The notes: generated from the letters alone by a model not told the origin. Counted from the stretch's first letter, positions 21,700-32,146 are shown. The stretch: 64,000 nucleotides of DNA from Melanopsichium pennsylvanicum (GCA_900208305.1 OAPG01000013.1:372001-436000), one strand, 5' to 3'. A program made the numbers and translations.

Positions 21700-21972
21700 T
21701 TACTGAGGCTCTTGGAAGCGGGGTGGAATGAGGGGATTGGGATGAGGGATACGTTTCTCTCGAAGGTGCTTTTCAGGGTCTTGGTGACGGGTTTGAGAAA
21801 TGTAGGCAAACGCACCAAAGGCAACGATGGCAATCACAGCAAATCCAATGGGGCTGGGATGGTTCTTTTGCGGTTTGGAAGGAGTGGAATAAGCTCGAAC
21901 GTGCACAGTGGAGGAGAGACGGTCAATGCGTGCAAGACGGATAGACTTTGCCCGAGTGCTTAGCAATAGCAT
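21700..21972 (-). CDS. Small predicted mitochondrial single-pass membrane protein
   Basis: A 90-residue protein I do not recognise. Residues 1-30 are rich in Arg/Ser/Leu and lack acidic residues (ARIDRL is the only exception), as in a mitochondrial presequence. A single hydrophobic segment follows at about 42-60 (IGFAVIAIVAFGAFAYI). The C terminus is Pro/His-rich and hydrophilic. This layout is common among small inner-membrane proteins of respiratory-chain assembly, but no family motif is visible. The ATG at 21972 is clean and the stop lies 156 bases upstream of the URA6 ATG on the same strand. It is a plausible real gene because of its organised topology; function unknown. Confidence 0.6.
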   Translation of the reverse strand: MLLLSTRAKSIRLARIDRLSSTVHVRAYSTPSKPQKNHPSPIGFAVIAIVAFGAFAYISQTRHQDPEKHLREKRIPHPNPLIPPRFQEPQ

Positions 21973-22590
21973 TCGTAGGTGATGTTGTGGGTCAAGAGAA
22001 AGAGAGGATGTTACGAGGTGAGATCAACAGAAGAGGATTGAGGAGGACACAGAGCTTTTTCCAGGATGAACGCATCCAGACATCCCCAAGATGCGCATGC
22101 CTCTGAATGTGGTTACGTCGTTTACAAAGTCACACAGCAGCACAACAGCTCACACATGCACACCTCCCCTTTCTTTCCCTTTATGGTGATTTTCATTCAA
22201 AAGCTGGTGGCTCGAATGGCAAAAGCCTCATTTGCAAAGATGATTTGCCATTGTTTAGAGCATAGATTCGAGTCCAGTACACAATCACCACATGGATGTT
22301 GCTATCCGATGCAAACGCGAACAAATTTGTTTGTGTGCTAGCGATTCAGTACCAGCATGAGAGAAATCACCGTTGCCAACGGTATAGAAACCTGAAAAAG
22401 GACGAGACGAGACTTTTCGTACGAGAGTTACTAGCCCTACGAATGTGGAGCGTTGCGAATGCACTAGAAAGCTGCCGCTGCATGTTTCCGTATGGATCCC
22501 CGTCTTCCCTTGGACGCGCCCATACCATCCGACTCGATCATCTTATTCGTTTCGTCGTGTCTCTGCAGGGTTCGATAGTGGCAGTCAGAT
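21973..22590. other. Divergent promoter region
   Basis: Around 620 bases between the small mitochondrial gene (minus) and the FAM32A homologue (plus). No open frame is convincing and no repeats were noticed. Confidence 0.5.
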
Positions 22591-23139
22591 ATGTCGTCGT
22601 CGTCAGGCTCCTCGGCGTACGCATTCAAGCCCGGTGGATCGCTTAAATTGAAGGGTGACGACGGAAAGAAGGACAAGAAGAAGTAAGTCAAACTTCGGCC
22701 GTCGTCTGCTTTTCTCATTTGTATATAAGAGCATGATTCTGACTATATACTTTTCTCCTTCCACGACGCTACTGCACTTCCATCTGACCGTTTCGCCACT
22801 TGCAGGAAGAAAAAACTCAAGTCTTCAATCTCGACTGACTCAAAATATGCCTCAGCGTCCACGTCTTTAGCATCGGAACAAAGGGCTTCCAAGGACGTCC
22901 TTGGCAACAGCAGGGAGGGTGAGATCTGGTCCTCAGCCGAGATTAGCAGCGGTGTCACAGCAAGTGGGAGGAAGATGACCGATGCAGAACGCAAGTTCGA
23001 GGAAGTTAAAAGGAAACGCATGCAACAGCGCATCGCCAAAGAAGCCCGCACTTCGCACAAAGACAAGGTGGACGCCTTCAACAAGTACCTCGCATCTCTG
23101 AGCGAGCATCACGACATCCCCAAGGTTGGACCTGGCTAA
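22591..23139 (+). CDS. FAM32A: FAM32A homologue, spliceosome-associated (2 exons)
   Basis: The reconstructed gene has exon 1 at 22591-22682 and exon 2 at 22806-23139, separated by a 123-base intron with a GTAAGT donor and a TTGCAG acceptor. The joined frame gives 141 residues. It starts MSSSSGSSAYAFKPGG and has the family's N-terminal GSLKLKG followed by a Lys run across the splice junction. A Ser-rich middle leads to the conserved C-terminal block: MTDAERKFEEVKRKR, then THKDKV and a HHDIPKVGPG ending. Human FAM32A has the same KGPLKLKG start, Lys-rich tract and YDIPKV end, and is known from structures of the catalytic-step spliceosome near the 3' splice site. Neither exon alone reveals the protein; splicing is required. 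Confidence 0.9.
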
Positions 23140-23572
23140 AGTTGTCTTGTCGAGCCCAATGACATAACATTCTACAGAGTATTCACTTATCAGGCAATCA
23201 TTTTTCGAATGGTTTCCAGAATGTGTCTGAAGCGTTTGTAGTGGCCAATTTGGATGAACGGGGCTTCTTCCACCCAGTGTTGCTATAGATTTCCTCTCTG
23301 TGCTAAGACGAGCGATCACAATCTATTGGATCTTGGCCGTTCAGTCACAATTCGCACGATGAGCAGCATGAATCGAATATGGTCGATATGGACCCTGAAT
23401 ATCTACTCAAATTTCTACGGATTATTGATTTCCAATTTTCGGCGTCTGCTTGGCTCGCGTGGCGCCGCTGTTTACGGCTTCATCCTTTGACTTTCCTTAT
23501 CACGGCATCCTTAGATCTCACCATCTTCCTCACATCATCTCTCCTGTCTCTGTAGTTTCTTGGTGGCCTACG
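23140..23572. other. Intergenic upstream of the DUF4202 gene
   Basis: About 430 bases holding the FAM32A 3' UTR and the promoter/5' UTR of the DUF4202 gene. The frame of the latter is open upstream to 23450 but without a credible earlier start. Confidence 0.5.
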
Positions 23573-24340
23573 ATGTCCACCGCCCCCTTTAAAAAGGCTC
23601 GAGAGGCCATCGACGAGGCACACAAGAAGGATCCAGCATACCTTGCTCGCACCTCCTCTTCCTCTTCCTCGGATGCTTCCACCAAGACCAAAGTCGATGA
23701 GCTCACCTATGCGGATGGAATGGAGTACTGGGCATCTCACCTCATCGGTCTCCGTCTTGAAACAGATGAATACCAATCATTTGCGTCGCTCGTTTATCCC
23801 TCTCTGACCTCCGACGTTCAATCGCTCACCTGCACCGGCGAGCTTCTCCGTATAGCTGCACGATGTCAGCATCTCGAGCGCTTCCTCACTCCTCGATCCA
23901 CCTACCCCGAGGGCAAAGCTGGCTATCTCAAGTGGCGTAGGGACTTGTACAAGATTCAAGCAGATCGAGCCAAACAGATCCTTCTCGAGTCGGGAGTGGA
24001 GGAACAGCATGCAGACTGGGTACAAAAGTGGGTCTCCAAGACCGAATTGAACCCTGGTAAAGATACCGGAGATCTTGGCACTCAGTTGCTTGAAGATGCG
24101 GCAGTGTTGGTATTCTTGCAAGAGGAATTGGAGCTATTTGCTGGGAAGCACGAGAATTATACCGAGGAGAAGTTTGTCGACATTATCAAGAAAACTTGGA
24201 GAAAGTTGAGCAAGCTGGCTAAGGACGTGGCGTTGAAGTTAAGCATGCCCAAAGGGCTAGAGCCGATCGTGCTCAAAGGAATTGCAGCCATGGAGGGCGC
24301 GATCCCACCGCCAAACATGAGCGAACAACAGCAAGGGTAA
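23573..24340 (+). CDS. DUF4202-domain protein (possibly 5' half of a fusion with TRM140)
   Basis: If read to the TAA at 24338 the product has 255 residues. After a Ser/Thr-rich stretch there is one long helical domain. Its markers are TGELLRIAARCQHLERFLTPRS, YLKWRRDLYKIQA, LEDAAVLVFLQEELE and IIKKTWRKLS. These match my memory of DUF4202 (Pfam), a widespread family of unknown function that keeps conserved His/Arg/Glu residues. The ATG at 23573 precedes the first conserved sequence. The stop codon is unusual: it overlaps a good intron donor (GGGTAAGG). A matching branch point and acceptor at 24549-24583 would splice this exon in frame onto the downstream methyltransferase. Whether the protein ends here or continues is unresolved. 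Confidence 0.85.
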   Translation: MSTAPFKKAREAIDEAHKKDPAYLARTSSSSSSDASTKTKVDELTYADGMEYWASHLIGLRLETDEYQSFASLVYPSLTSDVQSLTCTGELLRIAARCQHLERFLTPRSTYPEGKAGYLKWRRDLYKIQADRAKQILLESGVEEQHADWVQKWVSKTELNPGKDTGDLGTQLLEDAAVLVFLQEELELFAGKHENYTEEKFVDIIKKTWRKLSKLAKDVALKLSMPKGLEPIVLKGIAAMEGAIPPPNMSEQQQG

Positions 24341-24583
24341 GGATCGAATTGTTGCTAGTCATCAACTCATTCCACAAGTTTATACCCCATCCCTATCCCT
24401 CGAATCGAGTCTTGTAATGCTCTAGGATAGATTCACTCCTCGTGCATGCAATGATCTCAGTGTCCCAAACTCACGATTTTAAATCTGTGCAACGGCGTGT
24501 GCATCCATCTCATCTCTCGCCATCAGCGTATTTCGCTTTCAACAGCTTCTGACCTATCCTGATCCACACTCCGCATTCAACAG
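24337..24583 (+). other. Candidate intron joining DUF4202 and TRM140 frames
   Basis: The donor GTAAGG begins at 24337 and contains the DUF4202 stop. A canonical branch sequence CTGAC at 24549-24553 lies 30 bases before a CAG acceptor ending at 24583. The donor is in phase 2. The acceptor leaves one base before a codon of the TRM140 frame, so the two frames join without a stop. Length is 247 bases. This is a splice-site prediction only. The alternative is two separate genes with the methyltransferase starting at 24753. Confidence 0.5.
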
Positions 24584-24752
24584 CTCCTCGACAACGGCAA
24601 AATCGGACACTTCATCGCACAAGAAGCAAACATCTTCGTCAGCTCCCATTAAGCCCATTCGAGCACTTCGACCAAAGACTGCGGCGGAAGCCGAAGCACT
24701 GCTGGCAGCACGAGCCGCTGACGTAACAGCCGACGAAGCTGATCGACCAGAC

Positions 24753-25775
24753 ATGTTTGGCGCTCGCCTTCTCACCGATCCCTCCGACATCTGGTCTCAC
24801 AATGCTTGGGATCACGTCACCCCGCCTGCATCGCACTATGAACAGGTTGCCTCTACCCTTGCGCGCCAAGCGGAAACGAAGCTGTCATTGGAAGAGGCGG
24901 AAGAGTTTCATTCGAAACCGGCTGGATACTGGGATACGTTTTACAGCGCTCATGAGAACCGATTCTTCAAAGATCGCAAGTGGCTCCATCTCGAATTCCC
25001 CGAACTTGTCGAAGTGACGTTGGAGGGTGCTGGAGATAGGACTGTGTTAGAGGTTGGTTGCGGGGCTGGCAATACGGTCTTCCCTTTACTTGAGATTAAC
25101 AAGAATTCGAAATTGCGCATTCACGCATGCGACTATAGTTCGGAAGCAGTTAACGTGGTTCGTTCTCAGCCCTTTTACTCCTCTCCACCTGGCGGTGCAT
25201 ACTGCTTGTCTACCGTGTGGGATCTTTGCTCTTCAACACAACTTCCTGAAGGATTGAAAGAAGCGAGTGTGGATATCATTGTTCTCATCTTTGTCTTTTC
25301 CGCTCTGCATCCGAGAGAATGGTCTCAGGCGGTCAAGAACATACACGCGCTTCTTAAACCTGGCGGAATCGTATTGTTCAGGGACTATGGAAGGTATGAT
25401 TTACCTCAGTTGAGATTTAAAAAGAGAAGGATGCTACAGGACAACTTTTACTTGCGTGGCGACGGAACCCGCGTTTACTTTTTCCAACCCGAAGAACTCT
25501 TCCACATCTTCAACGCCAAACCTCAAACCGCCGCCACCACCACCACCACAACTATGCAGAATCAACGAGATTCCCCACAAACCGATAAGCATATCGAAAG
25601 CAAGAATCTGGAAGAACAACAAGATAAGCTAGGGGAAGAGGAAAAGAGAGAGTACGACTTTGCAACCAACCAAATGGCGATCGATCGAAGGTTGATCGTG
25701 AACAGGAAAGAGAGGAAACAAATGTATCGAGTTTGGTTGCAGGCCAAGTTTCAGCTTCTGAGCAAGTCTGCTTAA
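24753..25775 (+). CDS. TRM140: tRNA (cytidine-32-N3) methyltransferase, Trm140/METTL2 type
   Basis: Reading from the first in-frame ATG gives 340 residues. The family-specific entry motif FGARLLTDP...HNAWDHV opens the protein. It is followed by YWDTFYSAHENRFFKDRKWLHLEFPEL, then the SAM-binding motif VLEVGCGAGNTVFPLL. Later motifs are ACDYSSEAV, VDIIVLIFVFSALHP, LLKPGGIVLFRDYGRYD and QLRFKKRR...FYLRGDGTRVYFF. These identify the m3C32 methyltransferases (yeast Trm140, human METTL2/6). The frame is open upstream of 24753 to about 24480 and reads as a Ser/Ala/Lys linker, so the true protein probably starts earlier through splicing. An insertion of Thr/Gln/Glu-rich sequence lies near residues 255-300. 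SAM and tRNA would be its substrates, in the cytosol. Confidence 0.92.
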   Translation: MFGARLLTDPSDIWSHNAWDHVTPPASHYEQVASTLARQAETKLSLEEAEEFHSKPAGYWDTFYSAHENRFFKDRKWLHLEFPELVEVTLEGAGDRTVLEVGCGAGNTVFPLLEINKNSKLRIHACDYSSEAVNVVRSQPFYSSPPGGAYCLSTVWDLCSSTQLPEGLKEASVDIIVLIFVFSALHPREWSQAVKNIHALLKPGGIVLFRDYGRYDLPQLRFKKRRMLQDNFYLRGDGTRVYFFQPEELFHIFNAKPQTAATTTTTTMQNQRDSPQTDKHIESKNLEEQQDKLGEEEKREYDFATNQMAIDRRLIVNRKERKQMYRVWLQAKFQLLSKSA

Positions 25776-26092
25776 AATCACCGCTTTTATGGCTTCATCC
25801 GCAGAGGTGACACTTTTCGACAATTGTACCGATAGCAAAACGAAAATAGATAGCCGCACGTTCAATCACCAATCGGGACAGGTCACAAGTTGTTTGAATG
25901 GAATTGCCAATGGCATAAATAAACGACAACTGAGATGCGATATGAGACACAGAGATGGCAAAGAGTACTGTAAACGGAAGCGAGGCCGTGCAGAGCAGCT
26001 AATCTGCTCTGCTTCTGGATGACGGCAAGACGCGAAGTGATTGAATGGGTATCGTCGCCTTACATTCATCATAATCTATGGGAAGCTGCACT
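25776..26092. other. Convergent intergenic region
   Basis: A gap of 317 bases between the 3' ends of TRM140 and the eRF1 gene. A short inverted pair AGAGCAGCTAATCTGCTCT near 25995 could form a hairpin. No gene seen. Confidence 0.5.
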
Positions 26093-27409
26093 TTAATCGT
26101 CCGAGTCGTCACTCATGAACTCGTCCTCGTCCTCAAACACGCCCATGTCCTCAAAAGCGACCTTGTACCTGAGAATGCCACCGATACCACCGAAACCTTT
26201 GCAGAACTGCATACCCTCCTGGGACCTGTCGGTCACGAATTCCAAGTTGGTACCGAATTGTCGATAATTTTCTGCCAACCACTCTAGCAGCGGCATGGGC
26301 TCCTCGACCTGCTCCATTGCCTCGCCTGTAGCCCTGTCCATGAACCTGGTCCTGTCCTTCTCCTGCTCCTTGGTTAGCATGAGAACGTGCTGGCTTGCGT
26401 CACTGTCCTTGAGCACGTAGCGGGTCACGTCGAGATTCTCCCAAACGATCAGTGTCTCGACCGCGCCCAAATCCAGCGCCTTGAATGTGTCGTCCAGACC
26501 GAAACAGTACTTGCCGGTCTCCATGGAGATCTCGTCAAAGTATTTTTGGATCAATTTCTTCTCCTGAACGAACTTGACATTGGACAATGTCTCTGCGGCC
26601 AGTTCGATGGCCTGGTTGAATCCGTTCTCTCCGCCGTACGAAACGTCGACGATCTTGACAATCTTTGGCTGCAACCTGTAGTCAAACATATCTGACTGCG
26701 ACAATTCGGTTTTGAAGTCGGCGGAACCAGCAAGGACAAGGCCAGCGACGTTGCATTTGTTGTCGGTGATAAAGTGTTGGGTGGATAACTCTGCAATCTT
26801 TCGCACATAGTTATGACGTGCTTCCTCACGAAGACGAGCGAAACGCAAGGCGGACTGACCACCACGACCGTGCTTCTTTGGCAAGTCCACACTGAGCTTC
26901 TGCAGGACTGTCCTGGTGTTTCCGCTGAGCGTACCGAAGAGCGAACCGTTACCGTCCATGACGATGAAACCGAACTTGGCGTCTGCCTCGAGTAGCTCAC
27001 TGAGTGCTTCGGTGTGGAACTTGTTGTCGCAGAGGTAGAGCGAAGTGTTGATGGGCTTAAAAGGTTCGAAGGAGAAGTTGACCTTCTTCTCCTTGCCCTC
27101 GTCTGTGAGGATGGTACCACAGTAGACGACGAGACCGTTGTCTGGGACGCGGTTGTAGAGTTTGAGACGCTGTTGTGTGGAGGTGATGGCGGCCAAGACG
27201 GAGAGACGATTGACACGAGATTTGATATTGGATGCGGTTCCGTATTCCTGGGTAAGCATGTTTGATGCTTGAGAAATTTGGGACCTGGGAGGAAGGATGA
27301 GAGAGATCATGGAAGTGCCTGCTCCACGAGCTGCGTCGAGTTGTTTTACGAGCTTCTTCACTTTCCAGACCTGGATGTTGGCCTCGGCCGCGTCAGCTGC
27401 GCTCGCCAT
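26093..27409 (-). CDS. SUP45: Eukaryotic peptide chain release factor 1 (eRF1)
   Basis: A 438-residue eRF1, which recognises all three stop codons in the ribosomal A site and triggers peptidyl-tRNA hydrolysis with eRF3. All hallmark motifs sit at the canonical positions: TASNIKS with NIKS at 61-64, YLCDNKF at 125-131 for stop recognition, and GGQ at 183-185 in domain 2 for hydrolysis. The C-terminal domain ends with an acidic tail DDSDD, as in yeast. Length is standard and the frame is intronless. The ATG at 27409 gives the expected N terminus. Motifs are intact, so a standard genetic code is expected. It is divergent from PEX1. Confidence 0.98.
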   Translation of the reverse strand: MASAADAAEANIQVWKVKKLVKQLDAARGAGTSMISLILPPRSQISQASNMLTQEYGTASNIKSRVNRLSVLAAITSTQQRLKLYNRVPDNGLVVYCGTILTDEGKEKKVNFSFEPFKPINTSLYLCDNKFHTEALSELLEADAKFGFIVMDGNGSLFGTLSGNTRTVLQKLSVDLPKKHGRGGQSALRFARLREEARHNYVRKIAELSTQHFITDNKCNVAGLVLAGSADFKTELSQSDMFDYRLQPKIVKIVDVSYGGENGFNQAIELAAETLSNVKFVQEKKLIQKYFDEISMETGKYCFGLDDTFKALDLGAVETLIVWENLDVTRYVLKDSDASQHVLMLTKEQEKDRTRFMDRATGEAMEQVEEPMPLLEWLAENYRQFGTNLEFVTDRSQEGMQFCKGFGGIGGILRYKVAFEDMGVFEDEDEFMSDDSDD

Positions 27410-28723
27410 GATGGATGAAGAGTTAGCTGGTGATGCAGGGTGATGAGATGTTCGGAGACGGTGGTAGTGCTAGAATTGCACGGTCAAGTTGGTTGGGTGA
27501 GAATAACTTGGTGGTACAACGCGTGAACAAAGCGTGTCAAGATAAGGTGTTGGGAGAGATCTGAAGCCAGATGATCCTAGAGAATGAGAGATGAGTACGA
27601 ACGAGAATTGGGTTACAATGCTGCCTGTTACGATGAGTAGTGGGTGAAGAGAGGAGAGAGCGAATTGATTGCTAGATGCCAGACTTGACATCAAAAAAGT
27701 CTTGAGCGAGTGTGAACACACTTTTTGCGTCGTTCTGGCCAACTTTGACTGGCCGAGGTGTCTGAGATTTGAGAAGAAAAAGATCTCACCTTTTGCTTTT
27801 GGTTTGGTGTACTCTAATGTGAATCTGTACGCAAAAAGGTCACCGCAACAGCCAAGCCAAACCAAACCCCATTCGACATCGCCATCTGCAGAAGCATTCA
27901 TTCTGACGCCACTACAATTTGTCACAGACACAGTTGCTGCTGCAGTGAGTAATCACGAATGTTTATCGGGAAGAGCAGTTGTCAGAAAGAGGCGCCAAAA
28001 TTTTCAGCCGATTTATTTGACACGACACATCGGGTGATTGATATCGGGCTTTTAATTTGAGCTTTTCGGGAGACAGCAGTAAACTAACATCTTGATGCTA
28101 AAAGAATCACACATTTTGAGGAAGGAACGCGAAGGAGGTCGGATGGTCCGGCTAAGTCAAATCACAAAGACCATCCGAAAGCAAGCTGTGTATGATTGAG
28201 GATGGAGACACAAGCTTTGAGCCATGGCAGCACACGAATGTCGGCGTTGTGTGATACGAAGGAATGAAGCAATCAAAGCGGATACAGCAACCGGATCCAG
28301 ACCTACTTAGCTTCCCGGTCAATCAAGCGAATCACGGTCTAGGCATCATCTTTCACGTTTTTAGGGGAACCCACGCTCAGGACACCACCTCCATTCACCT
28401 ACACCTGGACATTCACTCTTTCTTTTGCCTCCTAATCTGTTGTCCAAACCGCTTCCTAGACTTTCTGATCTTCAATACGTTTCTTCCGGCCATCCCACAC
28501 GGCTTCCTATCGGTCATCTTGGCAGGTATTCTAGCTCTCAAGCTTTGGACCACGCATCAGTGTTTGTCCCACTCGAGTGCACGACCGGCAAGCAAGTACC
28601 CTCATTCGCTACAACTCAATCGCTACAACAGCGATACCAACGGCTCATCCGTCGATCACATCATTTCGAACAACCGCCATCATATTCTTCGCTTGCTGAG
28701 CTGCAGCCTGCAATCTGCTCAAC
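27410..28723. other. Divergent promoter region between eRF1 and PEX1
   Basis: A 1.3-kb region. Open frames on both strands here are CT-rich or AG-rich and lack domains, so I read them as 5' leader sequence. The C-rich stretch from about 28380 to 28723 is probably the PEX1 promoter and 5' UTR. No RNA gene recognised. Confidence 0.5.
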
Positions 28724-31700
28724 ATGTCTCGCTCTTCCAAATCCAAGACTCGCTCAGCCAAAAGCACCGTCGTGCGCATTCAACATGACCCCACCCTCAA
28801 GAGCTCCCTCGTCCATCTTCCCATGTGCCTTTATGCTCCCCTCGTGGACCTGGCTGTACCACCCCAGTCGCTCGTCGTCGAAATCGATCCTACTCCCACA
28901 ATTCCTTCTGCTATCCCATACTATGCTGGATGGTCCGGTATGAGTGCTGCCCCTCTGTCCGTCTCAAGTTCCCTCACACCCAATGGCAGCAGCAAAGCAT
29001 CCGTTTCAGATGTACTCAACATCTCCCCAAGTCTCGCTGCCGTCTTTCACCCCCCTTTACAGGACGGTGCAACATGTTCAGTCCGGCTACTGCGCTCACC
29101 ACCACTACCAACCGCATCTAAAATCGATGTCACTCCGCTCAGCGCGGACGATTGGGAAATCTTGTCGCTCCACGCAGAAGAAGTCGAGATGAACATGCTC
29201 GGTCAAGTCAGGGCAGCAACCATCAACCAAGTCCTCATAGTTCACGTCGGGCGGGGAGGCAACACCGTAGTCCGCTTCTGTGTAGATGGAACCACGCCAG
29301 CCACCGCATCCGTGGACGCAGCAGAACCGGATACTGAAGACGCGGCGATTGCCGTCCGTCTGAGCACTGATACAGAAGTCATCATTGCTCCAAGACTGCG
29401 CAAGAAGGCAACCGATCCCAGCGCGCAGGAAGAACACTCGCTTCAGTCATCACCAAAATCACTTCCTGACGGTGTGGGAGGGGCAGGAGAGCTTCAATCG
29501 CTCAGGCAGACTCTGCCCAAACTGCTCTGGAGGGTACTACCGCAGAGATTTGCACAAGGCTTGGACTTGAATAGCCTCCAAAATGGTGTCGCCGTGCCGG
29601 AAATCGCCAGCATGGGCTACACTGAGCTGCAGCGGGTGTACACAGACGGCAGACTGTCGATCACAAAAGTTTCTTGTCCAACAAACAACACCGCATCGGA
29701 GATGTCGCAGCAGGGTAGAGACAGATCTTCAACGAAGGTCAGTGGAGCCGGAAGTGAAGATGCAGATCAGTCCGGTGCAAATGGTGCTAATGGCGCCATG
29801 CCGAAAAGACCCACAGCAAGCGCAAGATTTGTCAATGCCAATGTGCTACCCGGGAACAGAGTGCAAAGCGGGGACACAACTTGGCCAGAGAGACACATTC
29901 TTGTCGGAGCAGGGCTGAGAGAGCAGCTTGGGATCCAAGACTATGATCTGGTTCGATTTGGTGCTCCTCCCCCAGGATTTTTGAAGTCACTCCCACCGAA
30001 AAATACAGCCCAGGAGTCGGATTCTTTCCTTACAGACTCTGCAACATCCAACCAAGAGACAGGATCAGAGCTTGCCGGCGTGAATCACATCCTGGATCAG
30101 GCCGAAGAGGCCATCATTTCATGCTTCCGATCTCGCACCCTCTCCGCCATTTTCTCGGCTCAAGCAAAGCCATACTCCGGCTCATCAGCTATGTTGTTGA
30201 CGGGAGGACCCGGCTCCGGCAAGACGGTAGTCTCCAAACACCTCGCCGAGACACTCTCTGCCAATTACTCCCTCCTGCTATCCACCTCATACCACGACTG
30301 CTCGCCTTATTCCGAAGAACGAGTCCCAGTCCTCCGCGCAAGATTCTCAGAATGGCTCAATGAAGCAGCTTGGAAAGCACCTTCTTTACTCATACTCGAC
30401 AACATCGATCGCATCATCCCTGCCGAACTCGAGCATGTGGACTCTCAGCGATCAAGACAGCTTGCTGAGGCGTTTGTGAGTCGGGTTAGAGATACGATTA
30501 AGAGCTTCGGAGTTTTTATCGTCGCAACAGCGCAAGGAGGGACAAGCTTGAATGGGCTGTTGAACAGCAGTCATCTGTGGTTGGATGAGGTCAAATTGAA
30601 GCCGCCCGGCAAGGAAGGCAGGAGGGAAGTGTTGGAGTTCTTGGTGCGGAAGAAGGTCAATAGGTCCAAGAACGGGAAGGATGGAGCAGCGCAGAACAAG
30701 GAGGTGGGAAGCTTGAACTTTGTGACATTGGCGACACAGACAGAGGGGTACCTGCCGGCTGATCTCAAAGACTTGGTCGAGCGGGCTACGCATCAGGCAG
30801 CGATCAGAGCTGCAAACTCAAGCCCTTCCGCAATTGCTTTCGAGCCTGCGGTCAACGGCATCTCCGAGAACGGCATTCTTGAAGACGCTCCGACCGGTAC
30901 CGTCGACACTTCTTCCGATTTGGGGGAGGAATTTCTTTCGATCTCCATGTCCGACTTTTCGCTTGCTCAAGAAGGATTCACGCCCCTCTCGCTTCGGGAT
31001 GTCAAGTTGGAAAAGTCCACCGTCGCATGGTCCGATATCGGCGGTCTCGTCGAAACGCGTCGAGTTCTTCGCGAAACACTCGAATGGCCCACCAAGTACG
31101 CCGCCATCTTTGCTTCCTGTCCGCTTCGCCTCCGATCTGGTTTGCTACTCTACGGCTATCCAGGCTGCGGGAAGACGCTCCTTGCCTCGGCCGTCGCCAA
31201 AGAGTGTGGGCTCAACTTCATCTCGGTCAAAGGTCCCGAGATTTTGAACAAGTACATCGGTGCTTCGGAAAAGAGCGTCCGAGACCTGTTCGATCGAGCC
31301 CAAGCGGCCAAGCCATGCGTGCTCTTCTTTGACGAGTTCGATTCGATCGCTCCCAAACGTGGACATGACAGTACAGGTGTGACGGACAGAGTGGTCAATC
31401 AGATGCTCACCCAGATGGACGGTGCCGAAGGTCTGGATGGTGTCTATGTTCTAGCTGCAACGAGTAGGCCGGATCTCATTGACTCAGCGCTATTGAGGCC
31501 CGGCCGATTGGACAAGAGTCTGCTTTGTGATATGCCAGGGAGAGAGGATAGGGTGGATATCATGAGGGCGATTGCGACCAAAGTTCACCTCAGCGACGAG
31601 GTAGATCTAGAGAAGTGGGCGGATAGGACGGCAGGCTTCAGTGGAGCTGATCTGCAGGCACTGCTTTACAATGCGCATCTCGAGGCTATTCACGAGAGTA

Positions 31701-32146
31701 TCACCGCGGCAACGGAGGAGAAGGACAAAGATAGGAACATGGACGACAAAGATGGCGCAGGAGCGCTCAAATTTGCCACGATTGGAGGAACCAAGAAGAC
31801 TCTGAGCGGCGCAGAGCAGCAAGCCCTGGTGAGGAAGCTAGAGCTGGTTCTCAAGAATTCCCAGCTTTCGCAATCCGACAGGAAGACGGGTCGGATCCTT
31901 CCCTCACACCTCACCACCAACCATACAATGAATGGAGATGGAAAAGCATCCAAGAAGACGAAAGGCAAGACGCTGGTGACAGAAGCGCATCTCGAGACAT
32001 CGATCAAGAGCACAAGACCAAGTGTACCTTTTGAGGAGCAAAAAAGACTCAGCGGAATTTATAGAACGTTTGCCGGAGACAGAGATGGTAACTTTCCTGA
32101 TGGCGAGGCGAGCAAGGAGATCGGTGCTCGTAGCAGTCTGATGTAA
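28724..32146 (+). CDS. PEX1: Peroxisome biogenesis AAA ATPase Pex1
   Basis: A 1140-residue type II AAA protein that, with Pex6, extracts the receptor Pex5 from the peroxisomal membrane. The N terminus carries the Pex1 N-domain (LPMCLYAPLV, followed by YYAGWSG). The first AAA domain (D1) has Walker A GGPGSGKT with Lys at 500 and a Walker B LLILDNIDRI, weaker as usual in D1. The second (D2) has GYPGCGKTLLASAVAKECGL with Lys at 817, then FFDEFDSIAPKRG and RPDLIDSALLRPGRLD. The D2 sequence is highly diagnostic of Pex1. The C-terminal ~120 residues are charged. The ATG at 28724 is followed by a basic Ser/Lys/Arg start and then the N-domain. Confidence 0.95.
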   Translation: MSRSSKSKTRSAKSTVVRIQHDPTLKSSLVHLPMCLYAPLVDLAVPPQSLVVEIDPTPTIPSAIPYYAGWSGMSAAPLSVSSSLTPNGSSKASVSDVLNISPSLAAVFHPPLQDGATCSVRLLRSPPLPTASKIDVTPLSADDWEILSLHAEEVEMNMLGQVRAATINQVLIVHVGRGGNTVVRFCVDGTTPATASVDAAEPDTEDAAIAVRLSTDTEVIIAPRLRKKATDPSAQEEHSLQSSPKSLPDGVGGAGELQSLRQTLPKLLWRVLPQRFAQGLDLNSLQNGVAVPEIASMGYTELQRVYTDGRLSITKVSCPTNNTASEMSQQGRDRSSTKVSGAGSEDADQSGANGANGAMPKRPTASARFVNANVLPGNRVQSGDTTWPERHILVGAGLREQLGIQDYDLVRFGAPPPGFLKSLPPKNTAQESDSFLTDSATSNQETGSELAGVNHILDQAEEAIISCFRSRTLSAIFSAQAKPYSGSSAMLLTGGPGSGKTVVSKHLAETLSANYSLLLSTSYHDCSPYSEERVPVLRARFSEWLNEAAWKAPSLLILDNIDRIIPAELEHVDSQRSRQLAEAFVSRVRDTIKSFGVFIVATAQGGTSLNGLLNSSHLWLDEVKLKPPGKEGRREVLEFLVRKKVNRSKNGKDGAAQNKEVGSLNFVTLATQTEGYLPADLKDLVERATHQAAIRAANSSPSAIAFEPAVNGISENGILEDAPTGTVDTSSDLGEEFLSISMSDFSLAQEGFTPLSLRDVKLEKSTVAWSDIGGLVETRRVLRETLEWPTKYAAIFASCPLRLRSGLLLYGYPGCGKTLLASAVAKECGLNFISVKGPEILNKYIGASEKSVRDLFDRAQAAKPCVLFFDEFDSIAPKRGHDSTGVTDRVVNQMLTQMDGAEGLDGVYVLAATSRPDLIDSALLRPGRLDKSLLCDMPGREDRVDIMRAIATKVHLSDEVDLEKWADRTAGFSGADLQALLYNAHLEAIHESITAATEEKDKDRNMDDKDGAGALKFATIGGTKKTLSGAEQQALVRKLELVLKNSQLSQSDRKTGRILPSHLTTNHTMNGDGKASKKTKGKTLVTEAHLETSIKSTRPSVPFEEQKRLSGIYRTFAGDRDGNFPDGEASKEIGARSSLM

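Noticed and set aside
9985..27409. NCS6, TRM140 and eRF1 as a functional translation cluster
   Set aside because: They are scattered over 17 kb on both strands among unrelated genes; co-location looks like chance.
27470..27931. Minus-strand 153-codon frame upstream of eRF1
   Set aside because: Lies in the presumed eRF1 leader and promoter, lacks domains and shows no codon bias.
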